A stretch of DNA of 64,000 nucleotides from Talaromyces rugulosus (lineage: Eukaryota; Ascomycota; Eurotiomycetes; Eurotiales; Trichocomaceae), in assembly GCF_013368755.1 (NCBI RefSeq), contig NC_049562.1, positions 3,162,001 to 3,226,000 of the forward strand, read 5' to 3'. Below are positions 1 through 9,464 of the stretch, one piece after another; positions within the stretch are counted from its first letter, which is position 1; the number at the start of each line of letters is the position of its first letter. Both the position numbers and the translations under genes were made by a program. The notes under the pieces are model-generated. The model ran no database searches and was not told where the DNA came from. It saw nothing but the letters and a program-made list of their open reading frames with translations.

Positions 1-1519
1 GCTTGATGGCACTGCCCAACTCGGCATGGGATGCCATTATTGCCCAGGCTAACCAAGACCCCTCAATCCTGCAAGATTCCGAGACCATAAAGATCGTTGG
101 CAACATCATGAAAACAAATGTCGCTGCTTGCTCCTCCGTGGGCAGCTACTTTTACTCCCAAATTGGCCGAATTTACCACGACATGCTCAATATGTACCGT
201 GCCTCGAGCCAGCTTATATCCGATGCCGTTGCCAGTGACGGTAAGTACACTATAAAGAATACGTGATTATCCACCCATACTAATTGTCTAGGAACCATTG
301 CAACGAAAACCCCAAGAGTGCGAGGGTTACGGACTATCAAAAAGGAGATTTTGAAGCTCATCGACACGTACGTGCAAAAGGCCGACGACCTCGAAATGGT
401 GAACCAGAGCATGGTACCTGCGCTTCTAGAAGCCGTGCTACTGGACTATAACCGCAACGTCCCAGACGCGCGCGAGGCAGAGGTCCTAAATGTCATGACG
501 ACCATCATTCACAAGCTTCATGTACGTTGGACACCCAGGACTTCACGATTTTCGGTTAGAAGTAAAAGTTGTTTGGTATTGTCGTGATACTGACCTTTAA
601 CAGAATCTCATGGACGATAAGGTGCCTCTCATTATGGAAAGCGTCTTTGAATGCACTCTGGAGATGATCAACAAGGATTTCCATGAATATCCAGAACACC
701 GTGTCCAATTTTTCAAGTTACTTCAAGCGATAAACCTTTACTGTTTCCCTGCTTTGCTCAAACTAGACGGAAATCAGTTCAAATTCGTCATTGACTCGTG
801 CATGTGGGCGAGCAAACATGACAACCGCGAGGTGGAAAACACGGGATTGGCCATGTGCCTTGAGCTCATGAACAATATGGCCGACGCTGATGTTCAAACC
901 TCGAGTATTTTCTTCCGCCAATTCTACCTGCCAATCCTGCAGGATGTATTTTTTGTGCTCACTGATACCGACCACAAAGCTGGTGAGATAGACAAATTTC
1001 ATTTCGACCTTGGATGAAACATTTTTGGCTGATCTTTACAGGCTTTAAATCTCAAGCAATGCTTTTGTCGCGGATGTTTTTCTTTATCGAATCGGGTAAA
1101 ATACAGGAACCCATATATTCAAGCGATCAGGCACCTTCGGGAACCTCCAATAAGGATTTCCTACAGCAGTATGTCGCCAACATTCTTCAAACTGCTTTCA
1201 AAAACCTTCAAGAGTAAGCTTGGCTTTTCCCTAATCCTGTGACAACACGAGAATGTTTGCTAAGACTTTGCCTTGTAGAGTCCAAATCAAACAATTTGTC
1301 GTTGGGTTGTTTGCCTTTAATAACGACTTCAATAAATTCAAAACTCATCTCAGAGACTTTTTGATCTCTTTGAAGGAGTTTGCGGGAGATAATGCCGAGC
1401 TCTACGCCGAAGAACGTGAGCAGGCATTACAAGATGCCAAAGCCGCCGAGAGGGATCGGGCTATGAAGGTTGGAGGATTGTTGAAGCCGGCGGAAATGGA
1501 CCAGGATGACGATTTATGA
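1..1519 (+). CDS. crm1: Exportin-1 (CRM1/Xpo1), C-terminal part, 5' end outside window
   Basis: Nuclear export receptor that binds leucine-rich export signals together with Ran-GTP and carries cargo through nuclear pores. Five exons are visible: 1-240, 292-521, 604-982, 1042-1213 and 1279-1519, all with GT-AG introns of 51-82 nt. They join in frame to about 419 residues of the C-terminal HEAT-repeat region. Diagnostic stretches are [40 protein letters not shown] across the first visible splice, and [17 protein letters not shown] near the end. The protein ends in the acidic tail MDQDDDL, typical of fungal CRM1. The reading frame is open at the left edge, so the N-terminal two thirds of the roughly 1,070-residue protein lie upstream. 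Identity is very secure; exact splice ends are inferred. Confidence 0.96.
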
Positions 1520-1982
1520 TTTGGTTAAGCCCTGCCGAATTGTTATTGTAGGCCTCGAGGTTGCTAGCATCCTCTGAATGGCAGATGGATGCAACGAAAA
1601 AAAAAAAAAAGAAAACTACAGACATCTTCAAAAAATGTGTTACCATCTACGCGCTGAGTATCTTCAGTGTTTCTTACCTTCTTTTTCTACGTCTGAGGCG
1701 AAGAAAGGAAGAGCAAGGCCAACCGTGTTTGCACGTAAAAACCCGCAATGAGGCGGCTGCAGAGGAGCTTAGAACCATATTATAGTTATCGAGCTATTGC
1801 TAGGATAAAACAATAAAATAAAGTTACATACAAGTGAAGTCAACGTCATTTAAGGTTTCAAGTTTAATTGGTCAGCGGGAGCCCCGCCCACCGAATCAAA
1901 CCAAGCTTTCCGTCCCATGCTTTTAACTCGAAGTCATCACCTTTTTCCTTTTCTTGTCTATTGCCACCGTGAATAAGGAAAA
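1520..1982. other. Intergenic: crm1 3' end and ypi1 promoter
   Basis: No convincing gene. It holds a run of about 14 A at 1596-1609 and AATAAA-like poly(A) signals at 1810-1822 that fit the 3' end of crm1. The remainder is the likely ypi1 upstream region. Confidence 0.6.
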
Positions 1983-2594
1983 ATGTCGACGCGAAACCAG
2001 CAACATAGACGCGTGCCTACCTCTACGCAAACGACGACAGAAGACAATACTACAGCAACGACGACGACGACGACTCTTCGATTGCGGGGAGAGGAAGAAG
2101 ATGAGCAGCATGATGATGTGCAGCGGTCGGCGTCTCGTCGTCGTATCCGGTGGGATGAGAGCGTTGTGAATAACGAGAACATGGGGAGGAAGAGTTCAAA
2201 AGGTTAGAAGAGTCTTTTTTTTTTTTTTTTTTTTTAAACTGTCTATTCTCTACTCGATACTTAGCGCTAGATGAAGATGTCTATTTTGTGGCAAGGAGGG
2301 GTTCTTTTTTTTATTAACGGATTAATAGTTTGCTGTATCTACCACAAAAGTCGAGCCCTCGGCGAAAGCAGCTCTGAAGAATCTTCTAGTTCGGAGTCAA
2401 GCTCCGATGATACAGACAGTGAGGATGATGACGCTACTAGCCGGCGACGTCGACCCTCGAGCGAACATCAACATGATGAAGCGTGTTCCCAACATCGTCA
2501 TAAGGGCAAAGCCAAACGGAAACCAACAACCCGAAACGCCTATGAGAGAACTCCAAAATCCAATCTAAAAGGCAGCACAAAGAACGCATCCTGA
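1983..2594 (+). CDS. ypi1: Type 1 protein phosphatase regulator YPI1 (inhibitor-3 family)
   Basis: Small, largely disordered regulator of nuclear protein phosphatase 1 (Glc7), homologous to yeast Ypi1 and animal inhibitor-3. Two exons (1983-2202 and 2329-2594) give 161 aa. The family core is RRRIRWDESVVNNENMGRKS followed across the splice by SKVCCIYHKSR; it holds the RVxF-like PP1-docking site (RIRW) and the conserved cysteine pair. After it come a Ser/Asp/Glu-rich acidic tract and a basic C-terminus. A Thr-rich segment lies near residues 16-31. The intron contains a run of 21 T at 2215-2235. The gene converges on the shugoshin gene, with 189 bp between the stop codons. In yeast the family acts in mitosis and glucose signalling. 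Confidence 0.9.
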
Positions 2595-2783
2595 TAATGA
2601 GAACCAAAAGAATAATAAACATTGTTGGCGATGAGAACCATCGTCCACATTAGTCCTATCCATAAACCTTATCGAGACATGCTTGGACGGGTATCTGTAC
2701 CAACACCATATTACCCCCTTCCTGAACTCCGGAAACAAAGAAATTGAAATCGAAATGTGACCGATCTGGTCAAAGTAGTGTGT

Positions 2784-4954
2784 CTACAGCAACATACTTC
2801 TCCTTCGCGCTCCCGCGCGCTGACCCCGTTTGGCTTGCGTAGTTCTAGTTGCTGATTTCCCTGTTGCTTGTTTGTCCTCGCCGGAATCAGGACTTTCTAA
2901 ACTCGTCTTGGAGTCGGAGTTCTCATTCGTCTCATCGTCCCCTAGGGAATCATCTCGTGAAAGGTTGGCATGGCCATAGGCCTCTGCAATTGACGAATGC
3001 CGGTGTGTTGTCCGCCTCTGCGGATACGCCGATGTATCGTTTTCGGAACTGCGATCGGAGCGGGTGGACGTTGCCTGATCACTTCTGCGTTTATGTCTCA
3101 GTCCAGGCTTGTGGTCGTGCTCTTGTGAACGTGTGATTTCACCCGGGTTCGCCGACAGGGTTCTCCGCTTTCTCTCCGTTATCATATTTCTAGGAATATC
3201 AGCTAGCTTCTGCTCGTTCTCTGATCCTGCAATTGCAGTAGCTATTCCATCGTAGGTTGACGAAGCTACAGAATCTTCGTTATTCAGCGGGGCGGATTTC
3301 CTTTTGGCTTTCGTAGGGTCCAGTAGATCAACATCCTCTTGGCTGAATTTGTCGCTTTGCGCACTGGATGCACGCCTTTGACCGGCCACCACGGCGTCGG
3401 TGAGTTCATTTGTCGATCTTCGCATCTTGTGTCGCAGATTTGGCTCTGCATAACTTACTGCCCCCCGTTGTCGTCTCGATTGTCGCGCTGGATGCCCTGC
3501 ATCTGTTGCAGCTCGCTCGTGCATCGTTCCAGGGTCAGACGATTTCGTTGCCTCATCGTATGATTCCAGAGGCTCCAACTCGTCGAATACTGGCGTAGCG
3601 GCGTTTTCCTCCCGGTCCTTCGGTTGCCTCCCTCTTTTCGGCTGAGCAGATTGGATTTGCCATGCGTCATCGGGTAGTTCAACACGGTTGACGATCACTG
3701 TTTCATTTTGATGTTTAATTGGAGACAATTCCTTGTAATTTGCCTTTTGCTTGGTGATTTCTCCGCCTTGTTGTCTTCTCGGTGAGGATGCGATCATATT
3801 CGTACTCTCTGTCATGGTACTTTTGTTAGAATCTGATAGAAATATTTACAAGATACAATTAGGACTCACTCGGTTCCAAGACTTTTCGCTTGGGAAAATT
3901 CGGCTTCTTTTTTGGCGCTTTGCCCGTTCCTGCTGCACCATGCGAACTATTCGAGACATCATTTGCTGTACTTGATTTTGGCTTTTGTGGACCTGGCACT
4001 GATCGCGAAAATTCAAAATCGTCGTCAACTGTGATATTCTCCGATAAGAAGTTCTCTTCTTCATCAGTCGCGCTGAACTTCCTCTTCGACCCGGATATGA
4101 CTGGGGGCATGGATATCTCGAACGGTGGAGCTGGCTTGATTGTTCGCTCTTCGTGATCGTCAAATGCTTCCAAAGACCGATTTCTCGGCCGTCCTAGATT
4201 TTCGGTACGTGTGTACTTTGTGATTTCTGGATCGCTTGACCTTGGATCCGAAAGCGGGCTTTCATCTATGTCGAAATGAGCCACTGGAGGGGGTCCTATG
4301 TTGGGCGAGTCTGGGTCATGCATGTCTTCCGTTATATTTTCCATATCTTCAATGCTGTACATCAAGGTTAGTTTTGAGAGAGAGAGAGACAAGGAAATAA
4401 AAGGACCATACTGAAGAGTCCGTCTTGGGAAATATTTATCCTCCACAATCGTCGGCAATCGACTGTCGTCGTCTGGACGTGTTATTGATCGCGGACCAAT
4501 GCTAGCTGCCGAGTGGCCATCCATGGAGCTAGCATTGTTTGCGGCATCGACAGAGTTCAAAAACTTTTCCGGCAGTTTTCCGAATTCGCTGACAAGAGAG
4601 TTCAGCTCCGACAACCTCGAAGCCAGTTTTTCTTTGTATTGGTGGATGTCCTTGCATAAAAATCGGCCGGCCTCGTATTTTTGGGCATCGTGACTTAACG
4701 AGATAACCTGTTCTTTCAAAGCGGCGTTTTCTTTTAATAGCTGGGTTATGTCTGATTCAAGACCCTGGATTCGCAGCGATTGGAGCGAGTTCACCCTAGC
4801 AATTTCCCGGTTCTGGCGCACGAAACGTCTCTTGACTGTCAATGTGTCAGTAGGGCTGAAGTTCATTCTTATCGAGTGAGATGTTTCGCTCAAGGCCAGA
4901 CTTACGAGCCTCTATGGATTCCGTCGGACCCGGCAAATCGTTCAATCGCGCCAT
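2784..4954 (-). CDS. sgo1: Shugoshin, protector of centromeric cohesion
   Basis: Shugoshin guards centromeric cohesin, recruits PP2A and senses kinetochore tension. Four exons on the minus strand (4906-4954, 4412-4835, 3870-4354, 2784-3808) give 660 aa. The start at 4954 is chosen because MARLNDLPGPTESIEA joins KRRFVRQNREIARVNSLQSL, the shugoshin N-terminal coiled coil, through a 70-nt GT-AG intron. The conserved basic SGO C-terminal motif is present as RQSRRQRGAVSYAEPNLR. The middle is long, polar and low in complexity, as is usual for the family. The second intron (4355-4411) is 57 nt, in frame and free of stops, so retaining it would only insert 19 residues. The third intron could end at 3809 (61 nt, preferred, CTAAC branch site) or 3833 (37 nt); both stay in frame. 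The gene is head-to-head with dad2. Confidence 0.93.
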
Positions 4955-5282
4955 GTCGCAGCCCAAAATATACTCTCTCCCCAGGACGGGGTCACAAAGA
5001 CGGTCGCTCAAGGCTCCAGGCGCAGTAGATTCTTTTTTGCTTTCTAGGAGGGTTATCGATAGGATGCGATGCTGCAGAGTCGTGAGAAAACAAGCAGCGG
5101 TCCGTCTTTGTTTGGATGTGGCCCTTGAGTTGTTGACGTTTGCCCCGATGAGGTATAGCGCCGCTGCGTGGGCTGCCCCACTGCACCGCACCTCGTTAAT
5201 CCGCCACTGTCTATCAGACTTCAAAGTCCAGTGAAATCGCATGTCCTTTCTACTTGGTGCTTCCATTTTGTGCGCAGCAATA
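4955..5282. promoter_or_regulatory. Shared divergent promoter region of sgo1 and dad2
   Basis: A 328-bp interval between the start codons of two chromosome-segregation genes. No TATA box was recognised. The frames that stay open here are not family-like. Confidence 0.5.
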
Positions 5283-5784
5283 ATGCCCCCCCTCCGTCAG
5301 CACGATGTTTACTCGGCGTCTTCGCAGCAGGCAATGATTCTGGCCTCGCGAATCGAAGCAAAAAGGGCCGAGCTGGAGAATCTATCCCAACTGCGTGACC
5401 TCAGCAATGCGCTGGCCATGAAAATGGAGGCTCTTGAAACACAATTGAGTACATTGAAGGACGGTACAGAAGGTATTTTCTGCGTGGATTCTTTTGTTTT
5501 GCCGCCTCTGTAAGCTGACAGTTACCTTAGCCATTGCATGTGTTCTAAGTAACTGGCAAAATGTGCTACAGGCAATCAACATGGTATCAAGTAAGGCCTC
5601 TAGTGTTTTTTTCTCCCTATTTGCTACTTCGTTAGGTCTGTAGACATGTCTAACAGTGCATTGAAAAGAAAAAGCGCTTTCTGTCCAACCCCAAGACGAC
5701 CAGACCAAGAACACGACTGAGGAATCACGACCCCCCACCCTTGTTCGTATTCCGATCACGCCAGACGATGCCTCTACCGCTTGA
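5283..5784 (+). CDS. dad2: DASH complex subunit Dad2
   Basis: Subunit of the ten-protein DASH/Dam1 complex that couples kinetochores to microtubule plus ends in fungi. Exons 5283-5472, 5531-5590 and 5669-5784 give 121 aa. The family signature is clear: SRIEAKRAELENLSQLRDLS, then KDGTE joined by the first splice to AIACVLSNWQNVLQAINM, and a C-terminal LVRIPITPDDAS. The helical N-terminal half fits the coiled-coil fold. An in-frame ATG at 5241 would add 14 hydrophobic residues not expected in Dad2, so 5283 is preferred. The last intron must end at 5668 on an AAG acceptor, because the nearer TAACAG at 5651-5656 leads straight into a TGA. Gene identity is firm; the third exon boundary is less so. 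Confidence 0.88.
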
Positions 5785-7063
5785 TTGAGTTGGGTTCGTT
5801 ATACCTTGTTGTGTACGAAACGTCATTTGCGACACTGCTAGGCGACGCCTGAACGTAAACGTAAACGAAAACAAAAACGATACTAGCCAAGAGCACTAGC
5901 GAAGAACCTCCTTTCTCGCTTCGTGAAATAATGAGTTGCAAAAAGGAGACGAACCGTGTTCCCTACAAGCTTCGGGGTCAGGAAAAGGACAAAAAAAGCC
6001 TATCTCATACTGTTGTGATAACCGTCGACCTTCCCGAGACATGCCATATTCGGCACTCGGCACAGGGAATTGCTCATTGTAGTACGGCATTCGATGATAC
6101 AGTCAATGTTGCTCTGGGTCTGTGGCGGAAATATAGCGACTCCAGGCCTCCAGCAAGCATGCCATTCTGTTCCCGAGAGAGCAATAGGTCGTCGGGCGAT
6201 GGCACTGCTGCAAGTAACGTCAAATACCTAGCACGTCAGCACTGACCAGAATGTGGTGCCACTTGCACAGCGGATCTCGTGCATTATGATTGCCAAGTTG
6301 ATAACACGATTAATATTAAAGTTGATGCAATATTTTCCCCCCCCTCTGATCGGCCGCCCTGATCAGCTTTGCCAGCCACCCATACCAGCAAGAACCCCCT
6401 TACTCCAAACGGGCGACCAACATACGTGGCACACAGCAGAGAGGGGAACACGTGGTCTACTCAGAGACTAACACAGAGTAGCAGGCTAGCAGCAAATGTT
6501 TGCGTATTATTTCGCTAAGCGCCGGAAGCACAGCAAAAAAGGCGGGCAGCCATTCAGCACGGCGGCGCTCTCCCCACAGTCCCCTCTCGGGCTCGCTCGG
6601 GCCCTATCGCGATAGTTCCACCTGCACCGCTGAGTCGCTCTTAGCCTCTCACCATGCAACAAATGCCTCGCTAGCTTGCGGCTTGCTGCATTAGGCAGTA
6701 ATAGGCAACTAGCCTGGCTTGATTTCCCCTCTCTGATTGACTCTGTGCGCATGTTCTCCGCTTCTGCGCAGCGCGTCGCCGACATGGATGTACATATTAT
6801 TATTGCCTGTCGCTCTTAAAGGCGATCCGGGCTTCTGCTATCGTCTTTTATGCGCTCAAAGTCGTCTTTCGAGTATTGCCTGGTCCGTTCATGGGCCTAC
6901 GATGCTCTTGCCTGCCTGCGTATAACCCATGTTACGTCTGCACAGGAATGACTAGCCTGAGCGTGACCCTGTGATAAGTTATAACATGCGCGATTTCTTA
7001 TCTGGCTCTCAGGGCATTGCGCGTATAACGCAGTCATCATAGCCTCGCAGTCCCTGAACTCTT

Positions 7064-7087
7064 TCTCTCTCTCTCTCTCTCTCTCTC
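7064..7087. repeat. CT dinucleotide microsatellite
   Basis: About twelve uninterrupted CT units, some 65 bp upstream of the TATA-like element of the Ecl1-like gene. Such tracts are common in fungal core promoters. Confidence 0.9.
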
Positions 7088-7152
7088 CTGAGTTGAATAC
7101 GCCTTCCCCTCTCGTTCCTACATATGACCCAGAGGCCACGCCATTCACTGCC

Positions 7153-7160
7153 TTATATAA
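7153..7160 (+). promoter_or_regulatory. Putative TATA box of the Ecl1-like gene
   Basis: The sequence TTATATAA lies 110 bp upstream of the ATG at 7270, a plausible distance for a fungal TATA promoter with a short leader. Assigned by position and sequence only. Confidence 0.4.
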
Positions 7161-7269
7161 CTCTCAGCAAGCCGGCTGCCATATTCACAACCTTGTTCCC
7201 TCTCTCATCATCTCAGTTCAGACTTTGCACTCGACTTCGTTCAGCAAGAAAAAAGAGAAAGCAGCAAAC

Positions 7270-7722
7270 ATGGCTACTGGGTGGACTCTCGATTTCTGCC
7301 TTGTCTGTGATCAGCAGACCCCCGGAAATGAAGCATATTGCTGTCAAGGCTGTCGGCTGGCCGACTTGGATCAGGACACTTCCGCATCTTCGCCCAAACA
7401 TACTACAGATTCACAACACAAGTCGGTCTATCGTCGACAATCACCGTCGGTCCCAGTTGACCAAGTGACATTGGCTCCCTCGTTACAAGGCGCTACCGGT
7501 CGACGTCAAGCGACTAGCAAAAACCCATCACGACCTCGTTATGAATCTTCAGCCTACAAGCCGACTTCGGGGTCGTCTCAGAGTTCATCTCTCGACAGTT
7601 CGTCGTCGCTGCTGACATCATCGTCCTCGTCATCATCCAACCAGATTAAGCACGAACTGCATGACTATACCGGATACTTTGACCCGGTCCGAGATTGGAA
7701 AAGACGACAAATGTCTTCGTAA
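7270..7722 (+). CDS. Ecl1-type life-span regulatory factor (small Cys-rich protein)
   Basis: Single-exon 150-aa protein. The N-terminus carries a compact cysteine motif, DFCLVCDQQTPGNEAYCCQG followed by CRLAD. This resembles the fungal Ecl1/life-span regulatory factor family, whose fission-yeast members are induced by starvation and extend chronological life span. The rest is Ser/Thr-rich and disordered, with a poly-Ser segment around residues 104-127. It ends in a short conserved-looking block, HDYTGYFDPVRDWKRRQ. The ATG at 7270 is the first in frame; the frame is open upstream but has no earlier ATG. A large upstream interval with a TATA-like element and CT repeat suggests regulated expression. 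Family assignment rests on the Cys motif and its 'CRLAD' ending, so it is likely but not certain. Confidence 0.68.
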   Translation: MATGWTLDFCLVCDQQTPGNEAYCCQGCRLADLDQDTSASSPKHTTDSQHKSVYRRQSPSVPVDQVTLAPSLQGATGRRQATSKNPSRPRYESSAYKPTSGSSQSSSLDSSSSLLTSSSSSSSNQIKHELHDYTGYFDPVRDWKRRQMSS

Positions 7723-9464
7723 CGATTTGTCCCATGAACCTACGTTATCTCTCCTGGTTTTGCAAAAGGTGGCGCCTGACCACTACGACTCTATGATACC
7801 CATTTGACACGCAAATCCTTCTTATTTTGCATCTCGACATTTTGTCGTGCCCACTCCTACCATACGAGAACCAAAATGGTTCCAACATACACTCAATGAT
7901 ACTAGCTTGTTATTCTTTCATGGCATAGGGTTTGCTATACCCTCTTCAAGAGCTCTAGAGCCTGTACGAATGATAACCTGGTGTTTTACTTGTCCGGTTG
8001 GTTTCATCTATCTAGAATGGCCGTGTTAAAAATATGTAATAAATTGTTTCGGGCGTTTTAAAGATTGGCTGGCGTGGGGAAGGAAGGGTAAAAAAAACCA
8101 CTATGGTTTTTGATATGCATTATGACTACACTCGGAAGAAATAAATTGATATTTCCCTCTCTGGATACGTAATTCATGCATGCTATATGCATGCACTATG
8201 TCGCTTAAATTTCAAACGCAACCCCGCGCAATCCTCCTTGGTGTGACTTATCAAAGAGAAACATCAGCCTGTCAGTCATTGGCGGGGGTCAAATAAAGTG
8301 CTTACGGCTGCTCGTTCGAAATAGGTCACAGGGTGGGCTGGCCGGTCATGTGTACCACAGAGACTCGAGATGCTTATCTGAGCATGAGCCCGGGTGGTTG
8401 CAGGTTTCTTGCATTTGGTATTATCTTATTGGCGCCAACTAAGTGTTATGTAACTTCTTCTTGGCAACGTCTGGGTTCTCTGCGGCAATCACGGCAAATT
8501 ATTGATGGCTATTTTTGTTTCGTCTGGGTTTTACTGCATGCAGTAAAGCATCTCGTGACTTCATGTACTACTAATTTCTACCCCAGAAGGTTGTCGTATG
8601 CAATTAGTCGGTGGTGCCCCGGAAATTAACCAATCAATTGAAAAAAGCTGGACGGACCTACAATTATCCCTTCCTATAGATGGACATGTCTTTTAAAGAG
8701 ATCTCTATCGTTTTATAGTGCCTCGATTTGGCCTATGCGGGTACCAGGCCCATTTTTTTCATCATGATTTCGGTTACCATATCTCGCAAGACTTGAACAT
8801 CTAGCGATAGGATAGAAAAGTCACTAGAAACACGCTGATCACTTTAGCGCGGCCACAGATTATCCCACTGCTAGTTTTAGACCATCCAAGTAAGATGACT
8901 AGCTGAAGTTGATAGCAGACAAAAAATAATTAGCCCACTTTATTTCTTGATTAGGTTTAGGCTGCTTGCTTTACACCCATTCTATGGCCAGCTTCATCGA
9001 TTGATGTCTGGCAGACGACCACCTTGAATGTGAATAATAATAGCTTAAAAGTATTTGATAGAAACAAAATATGTATGAAAGCAAGGCGTGAGTGACATCA
9101 ATGGCAGCTATGGACCTCGCTCTCATATCACTATGAAGTCAATTGATCCCATCTATATGCAAGAGATGGTTACTTTGAAACCTCTCAGAGAGTTTTCACA
9201 TCAATTGGTATATCAAGGGTGCAAAAGTATTTACCACTAGCATATATATATATATATGTACGTATGTATACATAGTACTGTATACATATTAATGCGTCAT
9301 TCCGGGTGGGTCATGGCAGCTCCTACTTCATACGTCATCGCAATCCAACTTCTCCCGCGTGTTTCCTGCCCAGCCCTGGATTGCAACTGCCTGTCTCTGA
9401 AACTCCATAAACTCCATGAGTACATCGTCAATTTACAACAAAGGCCCATACAATTGCTCTCAGA
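7723..9464. other. Long intergenic region between Ecl1-like gene and GUT2
   Basis: About 1.7 kb, AT-rich, with no convincing gene. It holds an inverted repeat at 8093-8111 (AAAAACCA-CTA-TGGTTTTT), a palindrome at 8177-8195 (TGCATGC-TATAT-GCATGCA), and a TA repeat at about 9241-9257, roughly 210 bp upstream of the GUT2 start. A 98-codon frame at 8333-8629 has no recognisable family features and is not called. Confidence 0.55.

Larger units (their letters stand above)
5785..7269. other. Long intergenic region upstream of the Ecl1-like gene
   Basis: About 1.5 kb without a supportable gene. It contains a pyrimidine-rich stretch, a CT dinucleotide repeat and a TATA-like element (both listed separately). 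Its last 100-120 bp are the probable 5' leader of the gene at 7270. No family-like protein is readable on either strand. Confidence 0.55.

Noticed and set aside
5241..5282. Earlier Dad2 start at 5241
   Set aside because: It would add a 14-residue hydrophobic lead (FLLGASILCAAI) not found in Dad2; possible but less likely.
8333..8629. 98-codon plus-strand frame in a long intergenic region
   Set aside because: Composition is random-like, with no conserved motif and no neighbouring exon that extends it.
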